Of a stretch of 64,000 nt of DNA, positions 55,332 through 63,577 are shown one piece after another; positions within the stretch are counted from its first letter, which is position 1, and every line of letters begins with the position of its first letter. The position numbers were made by a program, and so were the translations under genes. The notes beneath the pieces were generated by a model. It ran no database searches and was not told where the DNA came from. It saw only the letters and a list, made by a program, of their open reading frames with translations. The DNA lies in the NCBI RefSeq assembly GCF_036322805.1, contig NZ_AP027272.1, forward strand, positions 3,720,001 through 3,784,000, in the 5' to 3' direction. Source of the DNA: Planctobacterium marinum (GTDB lineage Bacteria; Pseudomonadota; Gammaproteobacteria; Enterobacterales; Alteromonadaceae).

Positions 55332-56381
55332 CTACTTTTTAAGGTAGTCGTGAATGATCATCTTGTTTCCAACGCAGGCATACATGCCAAGATCAGTGAA
55401 ATTAACATCAAATTCTTCGAGTAGTGTCAGCCACGCCTTGTGCTCGGCAAATTTATGACTAGCTCGATTGCAATACCAGTTGTCAAACAACAGCATTGCC
55501 CCCTCTGACAAATGCTCGTGTGAGAATAAATAACGTAAAACGTCAATGGTGGACTCATATAGATCACAATCCATATGTACGAAAGCGAAGCGTTGGCCTG
55601 CAGGGATGTCTGACAATGTATCTTTGTACCAACCCTCGTAAATGTTGACATTATGTTCCGGTAAATTCTGTGTTACCAGTTGACGAAGTTGCAATGCGCT
55701 AAGCCCTTTAGCTGTGCCCTCACCCCACACACCGGATGCTACATGAGGTGAATTCAAATCTTCATCAAGAGTGGCTTTCGGAAAACCAGCAAAGCTATCG
55801 AACAGACAGAGCTTTCTGCCTTGCATATGATGAGCCGTCTCGTGTTTTTGCATACGCTGAGCATAAAAACTAATTGCATAAGCTATCAAAGAAGCAGTGT
55901 AGCCAGTGCAGGTTCCAAACTCTGCAAAATCGCCTTCAACAGATGAAATGAAGCAATAGCTCACACTCTTTGCAATGTCTTTATATACATCAGGATGAAC
56001 AATATCGCAGCTCAAAGTCCTGTGAATATCTGCCAGTTGTTTTTTCCAGGGTAGAAAGTAAAACTCGCCGTTGGCCATCCGTTCAAACTGATTCAGTGGA
56101 ATAGCCTCGAATGTGCGCGCCATTACCACGTAAATATCTTCTGATTTCACTCCGTTCTTCAAGCACACTGGGATAATCTGGTTATACCAGGTTGAGCATA
56201 TGTACAGCGCGCTTAGATCAATATCACGCAGAATCTCGGGAGCAATAACGGGTATCCCTTGCTTTTCTCCTGTTTTGTAACTATCTACAAAAAATGTCAC
56301 TTGTAGCTGACTTCCGTTGCTCGCCATAAACTGGTCGCATAAATCACCAGTTCCCCAAACAACGATGTTACCTGGCTCCAT
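55332..56381 (-). CDS. TylF/MycF-type O-methyltransferase fused to an N-terminal Rossmann-like domain
   Basis: The 349-residue protein has, at 1-90, a Rossmann-like module (NIVVWGTGDLCDQFMAS, then VTFFVDSYKTGEKQGIPVIAPE) and a TylF-type sugar O-methyltransferase domain (about 115-345; DFAEFGTCTGYTASLIAY, LCLFDSFAGFP, MDCDLYESTIDVLRYLFS, LLFDNWY with metal-type Asp pairs). ATG 56381 shares a base (TAATG) with the preceding stop. The N-terminal module recurs in three other island genes. Confidence 0.85.
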   Translation of the reverse strand: MEPGNIVVWGTGDLCDQFMASNGSQLQVTFFVDSYKTGEKQGIPVIAPEILRDIDLSALYICSTWYNQIIPVCLKNGVKSEDIYVVMARTFEAIPLNQFERMANGEFYFLPWKKQLADIHRTLSCDIVHPDVYKDIAKSVSYCFISSVEGDFAEFGTCTGYTASLIAYAISFYAQRMQKHETAHHMQGRKLCLFDSFAGFPKATLDEDLNSPHVASGVWGEGTAKGLSALQLRQLVTQNLPEHNVNIYEGWYKDTLSDIPAGQRFAFVHMDCDLYESTIDVLRYLFSHEHLSEGAMLLFDNWYCNRASHKFAEHKAWLTLLEEFDVNFTDLGMYACVGNKMIIHDYLKK

Positions 56382-57679
56382 TACTCCTTCTCCTCTGAGG
56401 ACTCTATAACGCTGACTAGTTCACGGAAATTTGCAGAAATAACCTCAAAGCTGTCATCTTCCCAGACAAATTTTTGCCAAGGTCTCGCTCCGGGAAAAGA
56501 GCCTCCTATCTCAAACCCTCGGTCAATGAAAGATTGCGTTGATGAATGTGGGTAGTTTTCGACAACCTGCTTGTACATGATATAGCGGCAATCTGGGTTC
56601 AAGGCACACAAATGTGTCGGCCCATTATTAACACCCAAATTAATATAACTTAGCTCGTACAACGCCATTCTGATTTGCACATTAAATGCAGCTTCGCTAC
56701 AGCTGAAACAGCCTGACCAATTTTCAGACAGATTCAGAAACGCATTCTCAGTATCAGGCACTAATACTACCAGGTAACGGCTGTGGTCGAGTTCGTGTGC
56801 GAACTTTTGCCACTCTTCAGGGTTACTATTTCGCAATGGTTTGTTGCTGGACTCTCTTAGAGAAATGGTAACGACCTTTTTACCGTCCGGATTAATTTTA
56901 TTCAAATACTGGCGCACAAAGTCCATTGCATGACTATTTGCTTTGAGATGGGCAATCTCCTGTTTTTTTCGCAGTCGTTCAAAAAGCAGATCGAATTCGT
57001 ATTCAATGACGGGGTGTTGCTCTGAATAATGGTGAGGGAAAATATGCGCTACATCTTCAATGAGTTTGCTTACTTCTGAGCGTGTCGCAGTTTTACTTAC
57101 ACCGACACAATGGGGCAATAGAGAACAACATTGGACCAGTATTTGATCAACCCGCCAATTGTGCTCCTGCGTATTCTGGATAACCCATCGGGTTTGATTA
57201 AATTCATTGTCACTGGCATTAACAATGATAATGTGAATACCCTTTGAACCTCTTACAACTCGTTCGCACTCACATAGGCACAAGAAACCAAGAATGTCAT
57301 AAGTAGCGCGAGCCACGTTAAGGTCATAAATACAATACAGGATATCTTCTGCTTGTAAGGCAATGTGCGACATATTGAAGTCTGGATGGCCCCAGTCAAT
57401 AATCCTTTCTTTATGATGTTGAAACCAGCGAATCTTTTCATGAGGAACGCCATGGTTTACTAAGCGTTCAGTAATTTCATGAATAGCCCAAGAGGCAACA
57501 ATAATGGCATCGAAATCCAGCTGCTTTATTTCTTCGGTACTAATATTTTTATGACCTTCGAATGTACTATCAGCGGGTTCGTCTGTTGCGAATGCTATTA
57601 CCTTGTAACAGGCCTGATGTGACAATAAGAAGCCTTTCGCCGATGCACCGTTACCGTATACAATTACATTTTTACTCAT
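56381..57679 (-). CDS. Glycosyltransferase-like protein fused to an N-terminal Rossmann-like domain
   Basis: The 432-residue protein begins with NVIVYGNGASAKGFLLSH and VIAFATDEPADSTFEGHKN (1-85), the recurring module. The remainder (about 95-425) has KKVVTISLRESSNKPLRN, YLVVLVPDTENAF and NLGVNNGPTHLCALNPDC, patterns reminiscent of heptosyltransferase or GT-B families, but I cannot assign it firmly. It is between the LicD-type gene and the TylF-type methyltransferase, so likely another glycan-building step. Confidence 0.6.
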   Translation of the reverse strand: MSKNVIVYGNGASAKGFLLSHQACYKVIAFATDEPADSTFEGHKNISTEEIKQLDFDAIIVASWAIHEITERLVNHGVPHEKIRWFQHHKERIIDWGHPDFNMSHIALQAEDILYCIYDLNVARATYDILGFLCLCECERVVRGSKGIHIIIVNASDNEFNQTRWVIQNTQEHNWRVDQILVQCCSLLPHCVGVSKTATRSEVSKLIEDVAHIFPHHYSEQHPVIEYEFDLLFERLRKKQEIAHLKANSHAMDFVRQYLNKINPDGKKVVTISLRESSNKPLRNSNPEEWQKFAHELDHSRYLVVLVPDTENAFLNLSENWSGCFSCSEAAFNVQIRMALYELSYINLGVNNGPTHLCALNPDCRYIMYKQVVENYPHSSTQSFIDRGFEIGGSFPGARPWQKFVWEDDSFEVISANFRELVSVIESSEEKE

Positions 57680-57717
57680 TTTAATACTGACTATCCCGAT
57701 GAAAATTAAAGCTTGAG

Positions 57718-58635
57718 CTAAAATGAACTGGCGCTGCTAATCATGCCTACGTCCCATTCTTTTTGAGGCGTTTTCCAGTCACCGTAATACCTTTCCAGGT
57801 ACAATTCCGGATTTGCTGGAGTTTTCATAGCTATCCCGGAGAACTGAATCAAGTCGGTAGTTTGAAAGTGTTCAATAGGCATACTGATGCCTCTCGAAGC
57901 GAGTGCATAATCAGCTGTATTTCCATTGGGGTACTTAACAAATAGATCCACCATCGGAAACGCCAACTCGCACTCCTGTCCCCCAAGCTTTGGACTGAGT
58001 TTGAGACTACGTACATCGCCGGGTTTTATGACACCAAATTGATGTTCACTTAAAACCTGATCTACGCGCCAAGCTATTCCGGTGCATTGCTCGAGTTCGC
58101 AAAGATGATTTTCTAACAGGCTATACACCCGGTCTAATTCTCTCAACGGAATGCCAATGTCAAGATCATCGTCCCAGGGAATAAGTGCCCCATCTCTGAC
58201 AATACCCAATAAGGTACCGGCATCCAGAAAATACTGAACTTCAACGTCATTAAACATCTGACAAAGCCAACACAATACCTGCTCACCAGCTTCAATTGAG
58301 CCTTTTTGTTCGCCAAACTGCATTGGTTTCGTCATGTAACTCGGTAATGTTTTTACCTTTTCAGCAGGAATTCTGGCGTCTTCGAGTAGTTGAGCTTTGA
58401 TGTTCTCTATATATTCGCTGGCGATGAAAATGACCTCAAAGCAGAGCTCATTTAATTGCTCTGGTGCAAAAACCGGAAGTTCACAATAGGTTTTACCTTG
58501 TTTATTAGCATCGTTGTCGATGAAGCCGAGAACTTGATGAGCCTGTTTGAGGTTTTTCCAGGCAGAAAGCCCCGACAACCCCGCACCAAAAATGAGTACT
58601 CTCGGCGGTGCTTCTATGATGCCACTCTGTTTCAC
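57718..58635 (-). CDS. LicD-family phosphotransferase fused to an N-terminal Rossmann-like domain
   Basis: LicD proteins transfer phospho-substituents (phosphocholine, ribitol phosphate) from CDP donors to sugars. The 305-residue protein has the recurring Rossmann-like module (RVLIFGAGLSGLSAWKNL, VLGFIDNDANKQGKTYCE; about 10-95) and a LicD domain with YFLDAGTLLGIVRDGALIPW followed by DDDLDIGI (about 135-162) and the terminal YLERYYGDWKTP. The Asp cluster binds metal. GTG 58635 has GAGG upstream. It is the fourth gene of the phosphonate run, making a phosphonate from a CMP donor the likely substrate. Confidence 0.88.
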   Translation of the reverse strand: MKQSGIIEAPPRVLIFGAGLSGLSAWKNLKQAHQVLGFIDNDANKQGKTYCELPVFAPEQLNELCFEVIFIASEYIENIKAQLLEDARIPAEKVKTLPSYMTKPMQFGEQKGSIEAGEQVLCWLCQMFNDVEVQYFLDAGTLLGIVRDGALIPWDDDLDIGIPLRELDRVYSLLENHLCELEQCTGIAWRVDQVLSEHQFGVIKPGDVRSLKLSPKLGGQECELAFPMVDLFVKYPNGNTADYALASRGISMPIEHFQTTDLIQFSGIAMKTPANPELYLERYYGDWKTPQKEWDVGMISSASSF

Positions 58636-58689
58636 TTGCTCACCTCATTGTCGAATAATTTCGCAACTGCGATTTGTCTCAAGCCCATT

Positions 58690-59757
58690 TCAAGGACTCG
58701 CCAACACTATTTTCTTTGCCCATCTAGTATCAACAGGAAAAATAAAGTTTTCACTTCGGGCCGGATCCAAATAAAAATTCTCATCGTCAACAATGTTGCG
58801 CCAACCAACAAAGCGCCGCATCTCATCCTTGAGAGATAAATTTTCCAATACATTAATTAGATTATCGGCAATATCTTCTGGGATCTTTAATTGAGCAGCA
58901 CCTGAATCTTCGAGGATGGCGCGTAGAGTAAAACTACAAGCGAGACCATGTGGTATGTTGTAGTGCAACGTTAAAGGATAGGAAATAGCGTGTGCAACCG
59001 CGGTTTTAGTAATGTTAATCGCTGAGCCAGCAAACCATGCTCCCCATTGCAGTTGTTTTCTTGCATCTCGGTTATTGGGATCGCTGAGTACTTCAGGCAG
59101 GCCAGAGAGCAAGTTCTGGAGAGCTTTTATGGCCAACTCTTCACTTTCAGGTGTACGATTGACATTCCATAATGATTCTACTGCGTGAGAAATAGCGTCA
59201 AGCGCGGCATATAAAGTCGTTTGACGTGGTAAGCTTAAGCACAAGCCGGGCTCAAAAATTACCACGTCTGGTTTGCTACAAGTAATAGAATATTTGCGCG
59301 CGCTTTTTTTGTCCCAAAGTGTGGCAAAAGCGGTAACCTCTGCACCAGTACCTGAGGTTGTGGGAATTGCGATACTTCGACCAGAAAACGCTGTTAACGC
59401 TTTCTTTTCCTTTACGACTTCGGTAACGGTCTTAGTTGTGCCGGGAAGCATACCGGCAATCACCTTTGCGACGTCAATCACACTGCCGCCACCGAGACAC
59501 ACCACGTTAGTTATTCCCCGCTCTCTAAATTGCCCGTATGACGCCTCTACAAAATCTAACTGAGGATGAGAGGTGACCGTATCCAGCACGTGAACAGGCC
59601 CATTTAACTCCTCAACCAATTGAGAGGTAATGCCGCTTGTGGTGAAACTTTGACTGGTTATGAGCAAAGTTTCCCCCGGCAACAAGGCCTCACTAATACT
59701 AGCGATAATGTCTGTACTTTCTTTAACGACTTGCGGTTGCGTTTTGACTGACTGCAT
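58690..59757 (-). CDS. Iron-containing alcohol dehydrogenase, likely phosphonoacetaldehyde reductase
   Basis: The 355-residue protein is a group III alcohol dehydrogenase: GGGSVIDVAK (89-98) for NAD(P) binding, PTTSGTGAEVTAFA, DAISHAVESLWN and HGLACSFTLR with metal-ligand His residues. By position after phosphonopyruvate decarboxylase it would reduce phosphonoacetaldehyde to 2-hydroxyethylphosphonate. No transaminase of the AepZ type is beside it, so hydroxyl rather than amino product is favoured. ATG 59757. Confidence 0.88.
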   Translation of the reverse strand: MQSVKTQPQVVKESTDIIASISEALLPGETLLITSQSFTTSGITSQLVEELNGPVHVLDTVTSHPQLDFVEASYGQFRERGITNVVCLGGGSVIDVAKVIAGMLPGTTKTVTEVVKEKKALTAFSGRSIAIPTTSGTGAEVTAFATLWDKKSARKYSITCSKPDVVIFEPGLCLSLPRQTTLYAALDAISHAVESLWNVNRTPESEELAIKALQNLLSGLPEVLSDPNNRDARKQLQWGAWFAGSAINITKTAVAHAISYPLTLHYNIPHGLACSFTLRAILEDSGAAQLKIPEDIADNLINVLENLSLKDEMRRFVGWRNIVDDENFYLDPARSENFIFPVDTRWAKKIVLASP

Positions 59758-59771
59758 CAATGTTTATTTTA

Positions 59772-60887
59772 TTATTTAGCATGCTTTAGAAAGGTTCTGG
59801 TATTTTCATAAGGGCTTGGTTCAGGTCTGCCCAAATCCTTTCGGGCACCGATTTTAATTTTAATTTCCATCAAACAGGGGCCAGATTCAAAATCCCACCG
59901 CTTCAGACAAGACACAAGCTCCGCTTCGGATTCTATACTTATATACTGTGCATAGCCATTAGCAAGCGCTAATGATTCGATATTAATGCTACCTGCGCAA
60001 GTGGGTTGGCCACCAACAGATTCATGGGCATTATTGTTTAATAATATATGAATCAGATTGTTTGGCCGCAACGATCCAATAATAGGAAGAGCTCCCATAT
60101 GCATGATCATCGCACCATCACCGTCTAAACAAACAACTGTTTTTTCAGGCCTGGCTATTGCCGCACTAGCAGCAATACTAGATGCATGCCCCATGGCTCC
60201 TACGGTTAAAAAAGCTGAACACTCGCCTGTTGCTTTCACCTGAATTTCATAGAGCTCTCTGGCTGTTTTTCCTGTCGTAGCAATCACAAGAGCATCTTTA
60301 GTTAAATGATCATTAATAATATTGAGAGCTGTCTCTCTGGACATCATTTGCCCTTCTGGTTGAGGGCTTTTCGCGGTGGCGGCAAACGTGTTTTTGCGAA
60401 CGAGAATGGCGACAGGTTTCGAATCCTTCAGCATTGTACTTATTATCTCTGAACACGCAGCACTGACATCGCTTTGTGCTTCCAAAGTGATGTAAGGAAT
60501 GCCCAGTAGTTCGAGCATTTCTGGAGTAATTTGGCCTTGCTTGAAATGCTGCGGTTCATCTGAAATGCCCGGCTCACCGCGCCACCCAATTATCAGCAAC
60601 ATTGGAATGCCACACACCTCTTCGCATGTCATTGAAACCAATGGATTAATGGCATTACCTAACCCTGAGTTTTGCATATACGCGACCGCGGGACTCCCGG
60701 TAGCAAGGAAGTGTCCCATTGCCATAGCAATGGCGTTACCTTCGTTCGCCGTTATAACATGCTGTCTTGAGTCAAAATGTTCGTCTATATAAGCGCATAA
60801 ATTTTTCAACAGTGAATCGGGTACCCCCGCAAAAAAAGATATGCCGTGCGATCGCACAAATTGGCAAAAGTCTTCAGGTAATATCAT
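59772..60887 (-). CDS. ppd: Phosphonopyruvate decarboxylase
   Basis: A thiamine-diphosphate enzyme converting phosphonopyruvate to phosphonoacetaldehyde, which drives the unfavourable PEP mutase step. The 371-residue protein has the N-terminal FFAGVPDSLLKNLCAYID, the catalytic Glu E49 in TANEGNAIAMAMG, and the TPP motif GDGAM (256-260) to NNN (284-286) with VGGQPTCAG. Length matches Ppd. It lies between PEP mutase (38-base gap) and the iron dehydrogenase (14 bases). Confidence 0.94.
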   Translation of the reverse strand: MILPEDFCQFVRSHGISFFAGVPDSLLKNLCAYIDEHFDSRQHVITANEGNAIAMAMGHFLATGSPAVAYMQNSGLGNAINPLVSMTCEEVCGIPMLLIIGWRGEPGISDEPQHFKQGQITPEMLELLGIPYITLEAQSDVSAACSEIISTMLKDSKPVAILVRKNTFAATAKSPQPEGQMMSRETALNIINDHLTKDALVIATTGKTARELYEIQVKATGECSAFLTVGAMGHASSIAASAAIARPEKTVVCLDGDGAMIMHMGALPIIGSLRPNNLIHILLNNNAHESVGGQPTCAGSINIESLALANGYAQYISIESEAELVSCLKRWDFESGPCLMEIKIKIGARKDLGRPEPSPYENTRTFLKHAK

Positions 60888-60925
60888 GTTAGTTTTTCCG
60901 CTCTTGCTTGAGATAAAAAATGCGA

Positions 60926-62227
60926 TTACTTGCCACCGGGAATCAATTCCAGGATCTCTTTTAAGGGCATCATGGTGTCATCCACTTCAGCGGACCGTTG
61001 ATGCGTTAAAATGGATTTTGCAGTATTTAGCATGGCGGGATAAGCACTGCGGATCAGTTGATTGGCATAAATCACAATATTTACCCCATGTGCAAGAAGC
61101 TCATGCTCGTAAACTTGATTGTAACTTGATGGTACCGCGACCAAAATTTTTCGATTGGGCAGTGCTTTATAACGCTGGCAGAATTCAAAGATTTCGTCTG
61201 GCGTCTTTTCTCGACTGTGGATCATGATGCCATCTGCTCCCGCATCCAGATATGCTTCAGCCCTGGTTAGCGCATCTTCAATACCCTGTTGCAATATCAG
61301 GCTTTCGATTCTTGCAATAACCATAAAATCATCTGTTGCTTGAGCCGCTTTTCCCACCTGAATTTTTGCACAGAAATTTTCAATTGAGTCCTGGGTTTGT
61401 GCTACTTCAGTCCCAAATAAAGAATTCTTTTTAAGGCCGGTTTTGTCTTCAATTATTACTGCAGAAACACCCAAGCGTTCCAGAGTTTTAACTGTAAATT
61501 TGAAGTGTTCTGGTTTTCCTCCCGTATCACCATCATAAATGATTGGTTTGGTAGTTACTTCTATCACTTCATTCAAAGTGGACATGCGCGAGGATACATC
61601 TACAGCCTCAATATCTGGTTTCCCCTTCGCGGTTGAGTCTGTCAAACTGCTTCCCCACATACCGTCAAATTCTACCGGTACATCATCTTTTATAACTTTG
61701 GTATGCTCGATAATAAGACCAGAAAGGGCATTGTGTATATCCAGGAAGCGCAGTTGAGGTTTTGCCGCTAAAAGTCTGCGTAAAGATTTAAGTCGTATTT
61801 CAGGCGTCACCCCTATCTCTTTTATGGCTTTGTGGAACTGAGTCGAAGATACCCCTTTTGTGTAGGGCACCTCTACAAGCTCTCCTCCCCACTGAGCAAG
61901 ACAATCAATGACATTCTGCCGTGTCTTTTTTTGCACCCCTTCTTTCCAATCATCGCCGTGTACAACATAATCGGGTCTCAGTTGTTGAAGATTAGGGACA
62001 TAATCAAGTGTTGTCTGGGGCACAACCCTTTGCACCCCCTTAATATTCTCAACTACCAATTTACGCTGTTCGAAGGTCATATATGGAACTCGTTTATAAC
62101 TGGCAATCGCGGCATCAGTTAGGAGACCAATGGTCACGTCACCAAGGCTCGCAGCTTTGGCAATAACATTCAAATGTCCTGGGTGCACCAGATCTGCACT
62201 CATTCCAATGTATACTTTTTTACTCAT
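60926..62227 (-). CDS. pepM: PEP mutase with N-terminal cytidylyltransferase domain
   Basis: PEP mutase makes phosphonopyruvate, the first step of nearly all phosphonates. The 433-residue protein is a fusion: residues 1-140 form a cytidylyltransferase with HPGH (15-18) and TKGVSST (123-129), and 145-433 form the PEP mutase barrel with DGDTGG (232-237) and the diagnostic lid [10 protein letters not shown] (260-269). The start is ATG 62227, not the TTG at 62236. The fusion predicts that the phosphonate (probably 2-hydroxyethylphosphonate) is activated as a CMP ester and then transferred by the nearby LicD-type enzyme. Confidence 0.95.
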   Translation of the reverse strand: MSKKVYIGMSADLVHPGHLNVIAKAASLGDVTIGLLTDAAIASYKRVPYMTFEQRKLVVENIKGVQRVVPQTTLDYVPNLQQLRPDYVVHGDDWKEGVQKKTRQNVIDCLAQWGGELVEVPYTKGVSSTQFHKAIKEIGVTPEIRLKSLRRLLAAKPQLRFLDIHNALSGLIIEHTKVIKDDVPVEFDGMWGSSLTDSTAKGKPDIEAVDVSSRMSTLNEVIEVTTKPIIYDGDTGGKPEHFKFTVKTLERLGVSAVIIEDKTGLKKNSLFGTEVAQTQDSIENFCAKIQVGKAAQATDDFMVIARIESLILQQGIEDALTRAEAYLDAGADGIMIHSREKTPDEIFEFCQRYKALPNRKILVAVPSSYNQVYEHELLAHGVNIVIYANQLIRSAYPAMLNTAKSILTHQRSAEVDDTMMPLKEILELIPGGK

Positions 62228-62365
62228 ATTAATCAAAAATCCCGAAAAGCCAGCTCATAAACGATAGAGCTATATAATTTTGCCGAAGAATCAATCGCTA
62301 TTGGTATCGACGATAAACACGCCGTTTTTAGCGTATAACCGCTAATTAAAAGGAATACATCACAC

Positions 62366-63577
62366 TCAAACCCTCAGTTCAATAATTCTGGAGAGTTGTT
62401 TGAGCACATCGTAACCATCCCAGTGTGAAGAAAAAATTAGTGCCTGCCCTACTGGCACAAGACGGTCAACAGAAGGTCCAAGATAAGGAGCCACCGCCCT
62501 TTGGAGTTCGTCAGAACTAAATCCGAAATGACTCACTGTTTGGCACTGCTCTGGCAGCCAAGCAAATAATTCGGTTAAATCACCGACGTCGTATTCATAA
62601 AGAAAATTTTGAGCTGGGTGCCAGGCAATATAATCTTTGTGCAATTTGTGAATCTTAACGACTGATAAAGGCCCATCACTGTGTAGATAGTTGTCTTGAT
62701 GCTGAGACAATATTAACTGTCTGGCAACCAAGTGATTCATAGAGGTTGATGCATCATTGGTCAGCGAGTTAGCTCGGGCCATTAGCCTTGAGTACAAATG
62801 CTGCTTTTGTTGCTCTGGACTATCACTGAAGACCAGTACTCTTGGTGATGAACAAGCCGCTTGCTGAAAGGTGCTTATATCTCGCCATAATAGCTCTGCC
62901 AACGCATCAATTTCATCCTGAGACTTACCTGCCAACTTCAAAACCGAAACCGAAAACTTGTCTGCAAAGGCGATATCTCTACAATTTGGCAATGTCGGCA
63001 TTTTACGTATGTTCTGTACTGTTTCGTTCCCGCCCCAAATCATACGAGCCTGCACCATTAGTGATAATGTGGCTGAAACATTACTTTGCTGTGTCCAGGT
63101 GGCAATAAGATTTCGCTGCGCTATCGAGGTAAACTTCGGTTGCTGCAAAAGCCTTGATATAAGCGACAACAACTTTTGCACCGCTTCGGTTATATTTGAT
63201 GGAACTCGCACGATATTATTGTTGCCCACCAACAGACTGCACACCCAACTATAGACGAACATAGTATCGACATTGCTCGGGGCAATATGCAAAACACCAC
63301 CCAGTGGTTTCAGAAACAAGCTACTGCTGACATTATCCTGAGCAAAATATTGTTGCCTTAAGCGTTTAATGTTACTTGCGCGAAGCCAAAAACCCAATGT
63401 CGTTAGTTCGGAATGAGGCTTGAATATTTGTTCAGCTAACAACGTGTTAGAAAGTGCATCAATAAACTCCCTCGTTTCCTTTGCAAAGGGTTCCATGCAA
63501 GTACAGCGTAGCACCTCCTCTGCACATTGAATGGAGGTGTCACTTAATATCTGTGGAAGTTTATTTCGCAGTATCAC
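62366..63577 (-). CDS. luxC: Fatty acyl-CoA/acyl-protein reductase LuxC-like
   Basis: LuxC reduces an acyl group to the aldehyde in the fatty acid reductase complex. The 403-residue protein has a nucleotide-binding ALDH-like fold with LHIAPSNVDTMFVYSWVCS and the active Cys in STFQQAACSSPRVLVFSD. I start at GTG 63577, with AGGGGGTGCA upstream, overlapping the LuxE stop by 17 bases, rather than at the longer frame start at 63655. It likely works with the adjacent LuxE-like enzyme on a glycan-linked or lipid-linked acyl chain. A bioluminescence role is unlikely, as no luxAB is present. Confidence 0.88.
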   Translation of the reverse strand: MILRNKLPQILSDTSIQCAEEVLRCTCMEPFAKETREFIDALSNTLLAEQIFKPHSELTTLGFWLRASNIKRLRQQYFAQDNVSSSLFLKPLGGVLHIAPSNVDTMFVYSWVCSLLVGNNNIVRVPSNITEAVQKLLSLISRLLQQPKFTSIAQRNLIATWTQQSNVSATLSLMVQARMIWGGNETVQNIRKMPTLPNCRDIAFADKFSVSVLKLAGKSQDEIDALAELLWRDISTFQQAACSSPRVLVFSDSPEQQKQHLYSRLMARANSLTNDASTSMNHLVARQLILSQHQDNYLHSDGPLSVVKIHKLHKDYIAWHPAQNFLYEYDVGDLTELFAWLPEQCQTVSHFGFSSDELQRAVAPYLGPSVDRLVPVGQALIFSSHWDGYDVLKQLSRIIELRV

